DNA of 64,000 nt from Marivivens donghaensis. GTDB taxonomy: Bacteria; Pseudomonadota; Alphaproteobacteria; Rhodobacterales; Rhodobacteraceae. The DNA lies in assembly GCF_011806565.1 (NCBI RefSeq), contig NZ_JAATOP010000010.1:47895-111894 (forward strand), read 5' to 3'. A program made the position numbers and the translations under genes. The notes under the pieces are model-generated. The model saw nothing but the letters and a program-made list of their open reading frames with translations, did not search any database and was not told the DNA's origin. Shown here one piece after another: positions 36,137 to 45,967 of this stretch (positions within the stretch are counted from its first letter, which is position 1; every line of letters starts with the position of its first letter).

Positions 36137-38737
36137 TTATTCGGCGGCTTCGCGGATCGCCGTTCGGGCGATGAGCTGGGCGATTTCGGGTTTGCAGGAC
36201 CCGCAGTTTGTCCCTGCGGAGAGTGCTTTGCCGATAGCTTCGACGGTCATCAGGCCGTCCTTTTCCATCGCGGTCAAGATCGTATTCACGCCGACCGAGA
36301 AACACGAGCAGATGATCGGTCCTGCGTCGGGTTGGTCGGCTCCGGGACGACCAGCGAGCACCGCATCCGGCGCTTCGCCGAGGAGCGAGGCGAGGTGGCT
36401 GCGCGATACCGCGACAGGCTCTGGCCCCGCGAAGAGAGCGCCCAGCAGCTTGCCGTTGCGGGTAACGGCGATGCGGGCAATGCCGCGCGCGTCGTCGATC
36501 ACGCTGGTGACGTCGCCCTTGCCGAAGAGCGAAATGGCGAACGCCTCCCAATCTGCAGGTTTCGCGCCCGCCAGTTCCATGCGCCACCCTGCATCCACGC
36601 GGGCCTTGGCCCAATAGGCGCAGTCGGGCTGCGGCTCGGCGGTCGAGACGGCAAAGGCGTAGAAGTCGGCAGCGAAGGGCTGCGCGTCGACACAGGTCGC
36701 TTTGCTTTCGGGCTGGCCCGAAACGGGGTCGGTGTAGCCGGTGACCAGCGCGTCGACGCGTCCGGCTGACGAATACTGGCCGGTCCAGTGGATCGGGACG
36801 AACACTTCGCGGCGGCGGACGCGGTCGGTGATCAGGGCGCGGACGATGGCTTTACCGTGGGGCGAGGTGACTTCGACCAGATGTGCGGGCTTGATGCCCA
36901 GACGCTCTGCCGTGGCGGGGTGGATTTCGATGAACGGCTCGGCAAGGTGCTGCGACAGGCGCGCGGCCTGACCCGTGCGGGTCATCGTGTGCCAGTGATC
37001 GCGCACGCGGCCCGAGTTCATGCGCAGCGGGAAGGCATCGGTCGGGGCGCTTTTCGGCGCGGTGTACTGGACGGGCAGCATCTTGGCGCGGCCATCGGCG
37101 TGGTAGAACCCGCCATTGCCGAAGTAGCGCTCCTTGCCCCAACGGGTCGGGGTCATGCAGTCATAGCCGATGTCCCAAGCCGAGATATCGAAGTCCTTGC
37201 CGAACTTACCGCCGAGCGACGAAAGCGCGGCGTATTCGCGGAAGATATCCTCGGGAGCGGTGTAGGCAAATGCTCTTTCCCAGCCCATGCGGCGACCGAC
37301 TTCTGAGATGATGTCCCAGTCGTGTTTCGCCTGACCGACAGGCGCGAGGAACCTGCGCTGGCGGCTGATCGTGCGGTCGGAGTTGGTGACGGTGCCGTCC
37401 TTTTCGCTCCAACCCGTTGCGGGGAGGAGGACGTCGGCGGTCAGCGCGGTATCCGTGTCGCCGTACATGTCCGACACCACCACGAAATCGCAGTCTTCTA
37501 GCGCCGTGCGGACCTTGTCGGCCTCGGGCATGGAGACGACGGGGTTGGTGCACATGATCCAGATCGCCTTGATCCGGCCATCGGCTACGGCGTCGAACAT
37601 CTCGACGGCCTTGAGGCCCGCTTGGTCCGGCATGGCGGGGGCGTGCCAGAAATCCTGTACGGCCTCGCGATGGTCCGCGTTCTCCAGATCGAGGTGGCAG
37701 GCGAGCATATTCGCCAGACCGCCAACCTCGCGGCCGCCCATGGCGTTGGGCTGGCCGGTGACGCTGAACGGACCCATGCCCGCATGACCGATACGGCCCG
37801 TGGCGAGGTGACAGTTGATGATCGCGTTGACCTTGTCCGAGCCGCTGCTCGATTGGTTGACGCCTTGGCTGTAGACGGTGACGACCTTTTCGGTGCCGGT
37901 CCACAGGTCGATGAACGCTTGCAGGTCCGCATCGCTGATGCCGAGGTCGGCTCGCGCTTCGTTCCGTGCGGCTTCAACGGCGGCGTCGAAGCCGTTTACG
38001 TGGGCGGCGACGTAGTCGTGATCCACATGACCGCTGTCCACGATCGCCAGCAGAAGGCGGTTGAAAAGCGTCACATCCGCACCGACTTCGATCTGCAAAT
38101 GCAGGTCGGCAATGTCAGAGGTCGCGGTGCGGCGCGGGTCGATATTCACGACCTTCATTGCGGGGTTCGTGGTCTTGGCGGCGAGCAGACGCTGGTAGAT
38201 GACCGGATGGCACCACGCGAGGTTGGAGCCCGTCAGAACGACCAGATCGGCTTGCTCAAGGTCTTCGTAGTTGCCCGGCACGGTGTCCGTGCCGAACGCA
38301 CGGCGGTGGCCCGCGACGGAGGACGCCATGCACAGGCGGGAATTCGTGTCGATGTTCGCCGAGCCGATGAAGCCCTTCATCAGCTTGTTGGCGACATAGT
38401 AGTCTTCGGTCAGCAGCTGGCCCGACACATAGAACGCCACGCTATCGGGACCGTGCTCTGCGATGGTTTTCTGGAAACGCTTGGCGACAAGTTCGAGCGC
38501 CGTATCCCAGTCGGTTTTCACGCCGCCGATTTCAGGGCTGACCAAACGGCCGATGCTGCTAAGGGTGTCCGCGAGGGCCGACCCCTTGGAGCAGAGCCGA
38601 CCATAGTTGGCCGGATGCTCGGGATCGCCCTTCACGGTGACTTCGCCTGCCGGACTTATCGTTGCAAGCACGCCGCACCCGACGCCGCAATAGGCGCAGG
38701 TGGTTTTGACGGTGTTGCCAAGCCCGAGGTCTTTCAT
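36137..38737 (-). CDS. nasA: Assimilatory nitrate reductase catalytic subunit
   Basis: Cytoplasmic molybdoenzyme reducing nitrate to nitrite, 866 residues. The N-terminal 4Fe-4S motif is TTCAYCGVGCGVL with the fourth Cys in GRLCSKGSA. The Mo-ligand Cys is likely in TNSRLCMASSV. Guanine dinucleotide binding and the C-terminal beta-barrel (HIGTGQYSS-like region reading PIHWTGQYSSAGRVD) follow. The last 70 residues are a BFD-like [2Fe-2S] domain (IICSCFSVGVNTI and TNCGSCKPEI). It overlaps nirD by four bases. No nasC-type reductase gene is present in the operon. Confidence 0.93.
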   Translation of the reverse strand: MKDLGLGNTVKTTCAYCGVGCGVLATISPAGEVTVKGDPEHPANYGRLCSKGSALADTLSSIGRLVSPEIGGVKTDWDTALELVAKRFQKTIAEHGPDSVAFYVSGQLLTEDYYVANKLMKGFIGSANIDTNSRLCMASSVAGHRRAFGTDTVPGNYEDLEQADLVVLTGSNLAWCHPVIYQRLLAAKTTNPAMKVVNIDPRRTATSDIADLHLQIEVGADVTLFNRLLLAIVDSGHVDHDYVAAHVNGFDAAVEAARNEARADLGISDADLQAFIDLWTGTEKVVTVYSQGVNQSSSGSDKVNAIINCHLATGRIGHAGMGPFSVTGQPNAMGGREVGGLANMLACHLDLENADHREAVQDFWHAPAMPDQAGLKAVEMFDAVADGRIKAIWIMCTNPVVSMPEADKVRTALEDCDFVVVSDMYGDTDTALTADVLLPATGWSEKDGTVTNSDRTISRQRRFLAPVGQAKHDWDIISEVGRRMGWERAFAYTAPEDIFREYAALSSLGGKFGKDFDISAWDIGYDCMTPTRWGKERYFGNGGFYHADGRAKMLPVQYTAPKSAPTDAFPLRMNSGRVRDHWHTMTRTGQAARLSQHLAEPFIEIHPATAERLGIKPAHLVEVTSPHGKAIVRALITDRVRRREVFVPIHWTGQYSSAGRVDALVTGYTDPVSGQPESKATCVDAQPFAADFYAFAVSTAEPQPDCAYWAKARVDAGWRMELAGAKPADWEAFAISLFGKGDVTSVIDDARGIARIAVTRNGKLLGALFAGPEPVAVSRSHLASLLGEAPDAVLAGRPGADQPDAGPIICSCFSVGVNTILTAMEKDGLMTVEAIGKALSAGTNCGSCKPEIAQLIARTAIREAAE

Positions 38738-39069
38738 GCCGCGCTCCGTGCCATCAGTTGGGTTGCGTCCAGATAGATGCGGCCCGCTTCGACCTTGGCC
38801 GTGAAAGTGCCGACCTGACCGTTGTCCGCGCCCTGTGCTTCGCCGGTGTTCATGTCGAACACCCAGTTGTGCAGCGGGCAGGTGACCTTGTGGCCGTGGA
38901 CGATGCCTTCGGAGAGGGGGCCGCCCTTGTGGGGGCAGCGGTCTTCAAGCGCGAACACATGGTCATCCAGCGTGCGGAACACCGCGACGCAGCCCTGAGC
39001 TGTTTTGACCACCCGCGCACCTTGGCGCGGGATGTCGACAAGCGCGGCGATATCGATCCACTGCGTCAT
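38734..39069 (-). CDS. nirD: Nitrite reductase small subunit (Rieske type)
   Basis: Small Rieske-fold partner of NirB, 111 residues after choosing the ATG at 39069, which overlaps the nirB stop (ATGA) and matches the family length. The motif CPHKGGPLSEG and CPLHNWVFD give the full Cys-x-His and Cys-x2-His pattern, so unlike E. coli NirD this one can bind a [2Fe-2S] cluster. In Paracoccus the equivalent NasG passes electrons to nitrate and nitrite reductases, which fits the absence of NasC here. Confidence 0.9.
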   Translation of the reverse strand: MTQWIDIAALVDIPRQGARVVKTAQGCVAVFRTLDDHVFALEDRCPHKGGPLSEGIVHGHKVTCPLHNWVFDMNTGEAQGADNGQVGTFTAKVEAGRIYLDATQLMARSAA

Positions 39070-41504
39070 TCTGCGGCCTCCATCATGAGGTTTGCCATCG
39101 GGGTGTAGCGCGCCTGTTCCTTTTCGACGTGCTCTGCCCACGGGTCTTTTTGGTAGACGGACTGGGAAATCAGGAAGCGTTCGACCAGCGCCTTACGGTT
39201 CGCCTCGTCGGCAACCTGCTCCTTGACCCAGTCGAGCCCGACCTTGTTCACCCACTTGTAGATGCGGTCGAGGTACTTCGCGTTCTCACGGTAGAGCTGC
39301 ATGACAGCCTGCACGTATTCCAGAACCTCTTCCTCGCTTGCCGCTTTGTGGAACGCTTCGGTTTCCTTCACGTCCATACCTGCGGCGCCCGCGATGCCGA
39401 TCTCGTAGCCGCTGTCCACGCAGACGACGCCGATGTCCTTACAGGTGGCTTCGGCGCAGTTACGCGGGCAGCCAGACACGGCCAGCTTGACCTTGTGCGG
39501 CGTCCACGACCCCCAGAGCGCCTTTTCCAGATTGATGCCGAGACCGGTGCTATCCTGCGTGCCGAAGCGGCAGTGATCCTTGCCCACACAGGTTTTCACC
39601 GTGCGCAGACCTTTGGAGTAAGCGTGGCCCGACACCATGCCGGCCTTGTTCAGATCCGACCAGACTTCAGGCAGATCTTCGCCTTTGACGCCGAGAAGGT
39701 CGATCCGCTGGCCGCCCGTGACGTGGACGGTCGGGATCTTGAACTTGTCCACCACGTCCGCGATGGCGCGCAGCTCGTCCGAGGTGGTCATTCCGCCCCA
39801 CATGCGCGGCACGACCGAGAAGGTGCCGTCCTTCTGGATGTTGGCGTGCTTGCGTTCGTTGATGAAACGCGACTGCGGATCGTCCTGATAATCTAGCGGC
39901 CAGTCGGCCAGCAGGTAGTAGTTCAGCGCCGGACGGCAGACGTGGCAGCCGTCGACGGTTTTCCATGCCAGTTCTTGGAACACGGCAGGCATGGATTTGA
40001 GTTCCTGCGCCTTGATCAGACGGCGGACGTCTTCGTGCGTGTGGTCCGAACATTTGCAGATCGGCTGGGAGGTCGGCATGACGAAATCTTCGCCCAGTGT
40101 GACCGCCAGAACCTGCTCTACCAGTCCGGTGCAGGTGCCGCAGGAGTTCGATGCCTTGGTGGTGGCGCGCACGCCGTCGAGGGTGGTGGCGCCACCGTTG
40201 ATGGCGTCCACGATCTTGCCTTTACATACGCCGTTGCAGCCGCAGATTTCTGCGTCAGCCGGTAAGGCTGCAACGGCTGACAAAGGGTCCGCGGCGGCTC
40301 CGCCCTGATAGGCCGGACCGAAGATCAGCGTGTCGCGCATCTCTGCGACATCGGTGCCTTCCTTGATGTGATTGTAGAACCACGCGCCGTCTGCGGTGTC
40401 GCCGTACATGACAGCGCCGATGACCTTGTTGCCCTGAAGGATGAGGCGCTTGTAGACGCCGCGGGCCGGATCGCGGAACACGATGTCCTCGCGGCCTTCG
40501 CCTTCGGCAAAGTCGCCTGCGGAGAACAGATCGCAGCCCGTGACCTTCAGTTTGGTCGATACTTCCTTGTTTTTGAATGCATCTTCGATACCCATCAGGG
40601 TGTTCGCCAGAACGCGGGCCTGATCATAGAGCGGAGCCACGAGGCCGAAGATCGCGCCGTTATGTTCGACGCATTCGCCGAGCGACAGGATATCGGGGTC
40701 CGAAGTGACCATCTGGTCGTCGACGTGGATACCCTTGCCGACAGCGAGGCCGGCCTCTGCACCGAGCTTGGTGTTCGGGCGGATGCCGACAGCCATCACC
40801 AGGAGGTCACACGGCAGTTCGGTGCCGTCGTCCAGCAGCAGGGCGCGGACGTGGCCATTCTCGTCTGCAAGGATCTCTTTCGAGTTCGCCTTGCACATGA
40901 CCTTGATGCCTTTTTCGCCCAGCGACTTGCGCAGCAGGTAGCCTGCGGCTTCGTCGAGCTGACGCTCCATCAGGTGACCCATGATGTGCACCACGGTGAC
41001 CTCGACGCCGCGGGCAGCCATACCGGCAGCCGCTTCGAGACCGAGGAGACCGCCGCCGATGACCACAGCCTTAGAGCCCGGCTTTGCGCCAAGGTCCATC
41101 ATCGACTGGGTGTCTTCGAGGTCGCGGTAAGGGATCACGCCCTTCAGGTCATGCCCCGGAAGCGGGATGATGAAGGGGTTCGAACCGGTGCCGATGACCA
41201 GCTTGTCATAGGCGACTTCGCCGTTCTCACCGATGACGACCTTGCGGTCGCGGTCGATGCCGGTGACCTTTTCGCCGAAGCGGCAGGTGACGCCGTTTTC
41301 CGCGTACCACGCGTCATCGTGGGTAACGATCTGCTCGTAGGTCTTTTCGCCCGACAGAACCGGCGAGAGCATCAGGCGGTTGTAGTTGCCGCGCGGCTCT
41401 GCGTTGAAGAGGGTGACATCGTAATCGGCGTTTGCTTCGAAAAGATGTTCGAGCATCCGGCCAGAGGCCATGCCGGCCCCGATGACAACGAGTTTCTTTT
41501 TCAT
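39066..41504 (-). CDS. nirB: Assimilatory NAD(P)H nitrite reductase large subunit
   Basis: Reduces nitrite to ammonium with six electrons from NAD(P)H, 812 residues. Order of domains: FAD-binding (LVVIGAGMASGRMLEH), NAD-binding (AVVIGGGLLGLEAAAG near residue 150), BFD-like [2Fe-2S] (CGCNGVCKGKI and NSCGTC near 420-470), then the siroheme/4Fe-4S half with VGKDHCRFGTQDS and SGCPRNCAEATCKDIG. The ATG at 41504 has GGAG eight bases upstream; an ATG nine bases earlier is too close to it. Confidence 0.93.
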   Translation of the reverse strand: MKKKLVVIGAGMASGRMLEHLFEANADYDVTLFNAEPRGNYNRLMLSPVLSGEKTYEQIVTHDDAWYAENGVTCRFGEKVTGIDRDRKVVIGENGEVAYDKLVIGTGSNPFIIPLPGHDLKGVIPYRDLEDTQSMMDLGAKPGSKAVVIGGGLLGLEAAAGMAARGVEVTVVHIMGHLMERQLDEAAGYLLRKSLGEKGIKVMCKANSKEILADENGHVRALLLDDGTELPCDLLVMAVGIRPNTKLGAEAGLAVGKGIHVDDQMVTSDPDILSLGECVEHNGAIFGLVAPLYDQARVLANTLMGIEDAFKNKEVSTKLKVTGCDLFSAGDFAEGEGREDIVFRDPARGVYKRLILQGNKVIGAVMYGDTADGAWFYNHIKEGTDVAEMRDTLIFGPAYQGGAAADPLSAVAALPADAEICGCNGVCKGKIVDAINGGATTLDGVRATTKASNSCGTCTGLVEQVLAVTLGEDFVMPTSQPICKCSDHTHEDVRRLIKAQELKSMPAVFQELAWKTVDGCHVCRPALNYYLLADWPLDYQDDPQSRFINERKHANIQKDGTFSVVPRMWGGMTTSDELRAIADVVDKFKIPTVHVTGGQRIDLLGVKGEDLPEVWSDLNKAGMVSGHAYSKGLRTVKTCVGKDHCRFGTQDSTGLGINLEKALWGSWTPHKVKLAVSGCPRNCAEATCKDIGVVCVDSGYEIGIAGAAGMDVKETEAFHKAASEEEVLEYVQAVMQLYRENAKYLDRIYKWVNKVGLDWVKEQVADEANRKALVERFLISQSVYQKDPWAEHVEKEQARYTPMANLMMEAAE

Positions 41505-41509
41505 GACAT

Positions 41510-43189
41510 TCACTCCGCTGCGATAGCTTTGACCGGCTTGGATTTGGGCTTAGCCCCGTGTTCGTATTCCTCAAGGAAATCGAGCACTTCCTGCCGGTAG
41601 TGATAGTAATCAGGGTGTTCGAGCAGCGCCTTGCGGGTCCGCGGGCGCGGCAGGTCGACGTCGGTAATCTTGCCGATGGTGGCTTGCGGACCGTTGGTCA
41701 TCATGACCACGCGGTCGGCCAGCAAGATCGCTTCGTCCACGTCGTGGGTGACGCAGATCGCGGTCACTTTGGTGCGGCTCCAGACCTCCATGAGAACCTC
41801 TTGCAGTTCCCAGCGGGTGAGGCTGTCGAGCATCCCGAAGGGTTCGTCCAGAAGCAGCAGCTTCGGCGACAGGGCGAAGGCGCGGGCGATGCCGACGCGC
41901 TGCTTCATGCCGTTGGACATCGAGTGCGCGGGACGGTCCATCGCATCGGCGAGGCCCACACGTTCGAGGTAGTATTCCACCACGTCCTGACGTTCCTGCT
42001 GCGATGCCTTGGGGTAGACCTTGTCCACACCGATCGACACGTTTTCCTTGGCAGACAGCCACGGGAACAGGTTGGGCGACTGGAACACCACGGCGCGTTC
42101 GGGGTCGGCGCCTTCGACGTGGCGACCGTCCAGTTTGATCGCGCCCTTGGAGATCGCGTTCAGACCCGCAGCCATCGTCAGAACCGTGGATTTACCACAG
42201 CCCGAGTGACCGATGAGGCTGATGAACTCGCCGCGGTTGACCTTGAGGTTGAAGTCCTCGACCACCGTGAGCGGGCCCTTGGGGGTCGGGTAGATCTTGT
42301 GGAGCTGCGAGAAGTCGAGGAAGCGCTCTTCGATCAGACCTTCCTGTGCTTTCGCAACCGCTGCCGGAATGCCGTGGATCGGGGTGACGTTCGGCAGCAG
42401 GCGGGTTTCCTCGGCTTTGCCCTGGATACCCACGTCCATCAGGTAGTTGGTGACCTGTGCGCGCAACTTGTGGAACGTGTCGTCGTTGTTCATCTCCATC
42501 CGGTCACGGGGACGGGGGATGGTGACGGTGACGGGCTCGCCCAGCGTGCCATCGGGATTCAGCGGGATGATGCGGTCCGCCAGAAGGATCGCTTCGTCCA
42601 CGTCGTTGGTGATCAGGATGCAGGTCTTCTTGTCCTGTTCCCAGATGTCGAGGATCTCGTCCGCGAGGTTAGCGCGGGTCAGCGCATCAAGGGCCGAGAG
42701 CGGCTCGTCCAGCAGCAGCATTTCCGGCGACATGGCGAGCGCGCGGGCCACCGATACACGCTGGCGCATACCGCCCGACAGTTCCGCAGGACGGCGGCCG
42801 GCGGCGTGGCTGAGGCCGACCATGGCGATGTAGTGATCCGCTTTCGCATCCTTTTCGGCCTTGGACAGCTTGGGGAACACGGAGTCGATGGCGACCATGA
42901 TGTTGCCCTTCACCGTGAGCCACGGCATCAGCGAGTAGCTCTGGAAGATCAGGCCGCGTTCGGGGCCGGGGCCGGTGATCGGCTTGCCTTTGAACGTGAC
43001 GCTGCCGCTGTCGGGCATTTCCAGACCCGCGATGAGGTTCATCAGGGTGGACTTGCCGGTGCCGGAGAAGCCGAGGATCGCAATGAACTCGCCTTCTTCG
43101 ATGTCGAGGTCGATATTCTTCAGAACTTCGGTGCGGTTGGTCCCCTGACCGAAGCCTTTGTTGACGTTCTGGAAGCTCAGGATGCTCAT
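41510..43189 (-). CDS. nrtCD: Fused double ATPase of the nitrate ABC transporter (NrtC-NrtD-like)
   Basis: Drives nitrate/nitrite import through NrtB. The 559-residue protein holds two complete NrtD-like ATPase domains joined by about 60 residues. Domain 1: Walker A GFSGTGKST, signature LSGGMRQRV, Walker B LLLDEPLSALD, but the switch reads LITNDVDEA with Asn for His. Domain 2: GHSGCGKST, a changed signature MSNGMKQRV, LLLDEPFGMLD and a normal VTHDVDEA. It has no C-terminal substrate-binding domain as in cyanobacterial NrtC. It lies five bases from both nrtB and nirB. Confidence 0.9.
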   Translation of the reverse strand: MSILSFQNVNKGFGQGTNRTEVLKNIDLDIEEGEFIAILGFSGTGKSTLMNLIAGLEMPDSGSVTFKGKPITGPGPERGLIFQSYSLMPWLTVKGNIMVAIDSVFPKLSKAEKDAKADHYIAMVGLSHAAGRRPAELSGGMRQRVSVARALAMSPEMLLLDEPLSALDALTRANLADEILDIWEQDKKTCILITNDVDEAILLADRIIPLNPDGTLGEPVTVTIPRPRDRMEMNNDDTFHKLRAQVTNYLMDVGIQGKAEETRLLPNVTPIHGIPAAVAKAQEGLIEERFLDFSQLHKIYPTPKGPLTVVEDFNLKVNRGEFISLIGHSGCGKSTVLTMAAGLNAISKGAIKLDGRHVEGADPERAVVFQSPNLFPWLSAKENVSIGVDKVYPKASQQERQDVVEYYLERVGLADAMDRPAHSMSNGMKQRVGIARAFALSPKLLLLDEPFGMLDSLTRWELQEVLMEVWSRTKVTAICVTHDVDEAILLADRVVMMTNGPQATIGKITDVDLPRPRTRKALLEHPDYYHYRQEVLDFLEEYEHGAKPKSKPVKAIAAE

Positions 43190-43194
43190 GACGA

Positions 43195-44277
43195 TTACCG
43201 GTTTGCCGAGAAGGTGAAGAGCGACTGGAGGGCGTACATCACACGGTCGAGCAGGAAGCCGATGATACCGATGGTGAAGACAGCGACCATGATGCGGGCC
43301 AGCGACTGCGAAGAACCGTTCTGGAATTCATCCCACACGAATTTGCCGAGGCCGGGGTTCTGGGCGAGCATTTCGGCGGCGATCAGAACCATCCAGCCCA
43401 CACCGAGCGACAGACGCAGACCGGTGAAGATGAGCGGCAGGGCCGAAGGCAGCACCAGTTTGGTGATCTTCTTCCATGTGCCCATTTTCAGAACCTTGGA
43501 GACCGAAACGAGGTCCTTGTCGATCGAGGCCACACCGAGAGCGGTGTTGATCAGCGTCGGCCACAGCGAACACAGGGTCACGGTGATGGCGGACACGAGG
43601 AACGATTTGGCGAGGAGGCCGTCATTGCTCGGAACAAGGGCCGAGATGATCATGGTGACGATCGGCAGCCAAGCGAGCGGGGAGACGGGCTTGAAAATCT
43701 GCACGAGCGGGTTGATCGCGGCGTTGGCGATGGGCGACAGGCCCGCGATGATGCCCAGCGGAATGGCGACGGCCGAAGCGATCAGGAAGCCGAAGAACAC
43801 GGTGCCGATCGAGGTGCCGATCTGGTCGTAGTAGGACGGCGCGCCGGTGTAGGCCATTTCCTTGACCTCGTCACCGCGGCCCGCTTCGATCAGGCGCTGG
43901 TTCCGCTGGTCGACGCGGTCGTAGAACACGGCCTCTTTCTCGGCTTTTTCGATGGCGTCCTGATGGAGGTCGACGGCGCTCGCCCAGACCTGAGCCGGTC
44001 CCGGAATGGCACCCAGCGAGGTTTGCACCTTCGGCGCGAGGAAGCCCCACAGGGCGATGAAGCAGAGGATGGCCAGAACCGGAACGCCGAGCAGACGCCA
44101 GACTTCCTTCATCTGGGCGCGCGGGTTGTCACCTGCGGCGGCCTTCAGCATCGGGGTGATCCACCCCAGACCCAGCACGGTGAACCATGCGTCGGCCTTG
44201 TTGATGCGGGTGAAAAGGCGGGCGCGGCGTGCCTCGCGGTCGGCGGATTTTGCAAAATCGGGATCGGCGGTTGTCAT
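43195..44277 (-). CDS. nrtB: Nitrate ABC transporter permease
   Basis: Membrane subunit, 360 residues, larger than the usual 270-280 because of a long N-terminal part (about 70 residues before the first membrane helix) and a long charged periplasmic stretch between helices 1 and 2 (QDAIEKAEKEAVFYDRVDQR). The NitT/TauT permease core follows, with LVSVSKVLKMGTWKKITKLV as the EAA loop. A stable hairpin separates it from nrtA upstream. Confidence 0.9.
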   Translation of the reverse strand: MTTADPDFAKSADREARRARLFTRINKADAWFTVLGLGWITPMLKAAAGDNPRAQMKEVWRLLGVPVLAILCFIALWGFLAPKVQTSLGAIPGPAQVWASAVDLHQDAIEKAEKEAVFYDRVDQRNQRLIEAGRGDEVKEMAYTGAPSYYDQIGTSIGTVFFGFLIASAVAIPLGIIAGLSPIANAAINPLVQIFKPVSPLAWLPIVTMIISALVPSNDGLLAKSFLVSAITVTLCSLWPTLINTALGVASIDKDLVSVSKVLKMGTWKKITKLVLPSALPLIFTGLRLSLGVGWMVLIAAEMLAQNPGLGKFVWDEFQNGSSQSLARIMVAVFTIGIIGFLLDRVMYALQSLFTFSANR

Positions 44278-44301
44278 CTGGCGGTCCTCGGGAAAGGGGT
44301 G

Positions 44302-44326
44302 ATCGGGCGGCGGAAGACCGCCCGAT
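44302..44326 (-). promoter_or_regulatory. nrtA-nrtB intercistronic hairpin
   Basis: ATCGGGCGG and CCGCCCGAT make a perfect 9-bp stem with a 7-base loop in the gap after nrtA. It lacks a U-tract and probably raises nrtA mRNA level over the downstream genes. Confidence 0.65.
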
Positions 44327-44336
44327 AAGTTATTGA

Positions 44337-45704
44337 TTAGCCTTGAACTTCGTTGCCGACGACGGTCTGTTCGGCTTTCAGACCGATGGACAGGCTGTCG
44401 ATGTAGGCGTTCGGGGTGCGGCCATCGAAGGCAACGCCGTCGATGATGTCTTCAGCCGGAGTCGCGTCGCGGTAGCCGTCGCTATCGAACGGGAAGTCGG
44501 CAGCATCGGCCAGACCTTCGTCGACCAGCAGCTGGGCGGCTTCGAGGTAGATTTCCGGCTTGTAGACCGACTTGGCGACTTCGTCGTACCAGCTATCGGG
44601 CTTGGCTTCGGCGATCTGGCCCCAACGGCGCATCTGGGTCAGGTACCAGACAGCGTCCGAGTAGTAGGGATAGTTCGCGTAGTAGCGGAAGAACACGTTG
44701 AAGTCGGGAACGTCGCGGACATCGCCCGGTTCGTATTCGAAGGTACCGGTCATCGAGTTGTCGATCACGTCGGCATCTGCACCCACGTATTCGGGACGGG
44801 ACAGGATCTCGACCGCTTCTGCGCGGTTGGCGTTCTCGTTCTCGTCCAGCCACATGGCGGCGCGGATCAGAGCCTTGGTGACGGCGAGGGTGGTGTTCGG
44901 GTTCTCTTCTGCGAATTCTGCAGTGATACCAAAGACTTTCTCGGGGTTGTTCTTCCAGATTTCATAGTCGGTGATGACCGGAACGCCGATGCCTTTGATG
45001 ACGGCCTGCTGGTTCCACGGCTCACCAACGCAGTAGCCGTTGATGGTGCCGGCTTCGAGCGTTGCGGGCATCTGCGGCGGCGGGGTGACGGACAGGAAGA
45101 CGTCAGCGCCGATCTGGCCAGTCACATCCTCGGGCGAATAGTAGCCCGGGTTGATGCCGCCCGATGCGAGCCAGTAGCGAAGCTCGTAGTTGTGGGTCGA
45201 AACGGGGAACACCATACCCATGTTGAAGGGCTTACCGTCGGCGTTGAACTGTTCGATCACCGGAACGAGCGCTTCTGCCGAAATCGGGTGCTGCGGGCGG
45301 CCGTCATCCATCGACGGGATGTGCGGGCGCATCATGTCCCAGACTTCGTTGGAAACGGTGATGCCGTTGCCGTTCAGGTCCATCGAGAACGGGGTGATGA
45401 TGTGCGCTTCGGTGCCGTAGCCGATGGTGGCAGCCAGCGGCTGACCGGCCAGCATGTGCGCGCCGTCCAGAGTGCCGTCGATCACGCCGTCGAGCAGAAC
45501 CTTCCAGTTCGCTTGCGCTTCGAGGGTCACGAAGAGGCCTTCGTCGAAGAAGTAGCCCTGTTCGTAGGCAACAGCCAGCGGAGCCATATCGGTCAGCTTG
45601 ATGAAACCGAAGGTGAGTTCGTCTTTTTCAAGTTCCAGCATTTCGGCAAAGGCCGGAGTGCTCAGCATGGTCGTGGCTGCCAGAATGGCGGACAAATGCT
45701 TCAT
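44337..45704 (-). CDS. nrtA: Nitrate ABC transporter periplasmic binding protein
   Basis: Periplasmic nitrate/nitrite-binding protein, 455 residues, with a Sec signal peptide ([20 protein letters not shown]). The NrtA/CmpA family is recognised from [20 protein letters not shown], the [20 protein letters not shown] segment and [14 protein letters not shown]. It has no lipobox Cys, so it is soluble rather than lipid-anchored as in cyanobacteria. It is the first structural gene after the NasT-type attenuator leader. Confidence 0.93.
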   Translation of the reverse strand: MKHLSAILAATTMLSTPAFAEMLELEKDELTFGFIKLTDMAPLAVAYEQGYFFDEGLFVTLEAQANWKVLLDGVIDGTLDGAHMLAGQPLAATIGYGTEAHIITPFSMDLNGNGITVSNEVWDMMRPHIPSMDDGRPQHPISAEALVPVIEQFNADGKPFNMGMVFPVSTHNYELRYWLASGGINPGYYSPEDVTGQIGADVFLSVTPPPQMPATLEAGTINGYCVGEPWNQQAVIKGIGVPVITDYEIWKNNPEKVFGITAEFAEENPNTTLAVTKALIRAAMWLDENENANRAEAVEILSRPEYVGADADVIDNSMTGTFEYEPGDVRDVPDFNVFFRYYANYPYYSDAVWYLTQMRRWGQIAEAKPDSWYDEVAKSVYKPEIYLEAAQLLVDEGLADAADFPFDSDGYRDATPAEDIIDGVAFDGRTPNAYIDSLSIGLKAEQTVVGNEVQG

Positions 45705-45754
45705 TTCCCTGTCGTTCCTTTGTTGTCTGTTAGTTGTCCCAGTGGGGAAAAACG

Positions 45755-45869
45755 AAAAAAGCCGCTGACGCTCTCTGCCAAGGGAGGAGGAAGGCAGAGG
45801 GTCGAGCGGCTTTGCTCAATCGCCCAAGTCGTTGGGCAAATCTCGTGGCGATCAACGCCATTGCTGATC
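45755..45869 (-). promoter_or_regulatory. NasT antitermination leader of nrtA: two hairpins plus terminator
   Basis: On the minus strand, hairpin P1 (45869 to 45850) has a 7-bp stem GATCAGC/GTTGATC and hexaloop AATGGC, with the A1 and G4 that ANTAR proteins read. Ten bases on, P2 (45839 to 45820) has stem TTGCCCA/TGGGCGA and hexaloop ACGACT, with A1 but A at position 4. A terminator then follows (45810 to 45761; outer GCCGCT/AGCGGC, inner CTCTGCC/GGCAGAG) and six U residues. NasT binding to P1-P2 should prevent termination when nitrate is present. The intergenic span is 263 bases and holds nothing else I recognise. Confidence 0.8.
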
Positions 45870-45967
45870 TGGGTCCACTTTGCGCCTTTGGTGCGCGGGG
45901 AGAAATGAGCTTTGTGCAGATTTGCTGTGATGCAGCAAAATAATCGGCAGCACCGGCTAAGTTTTCA

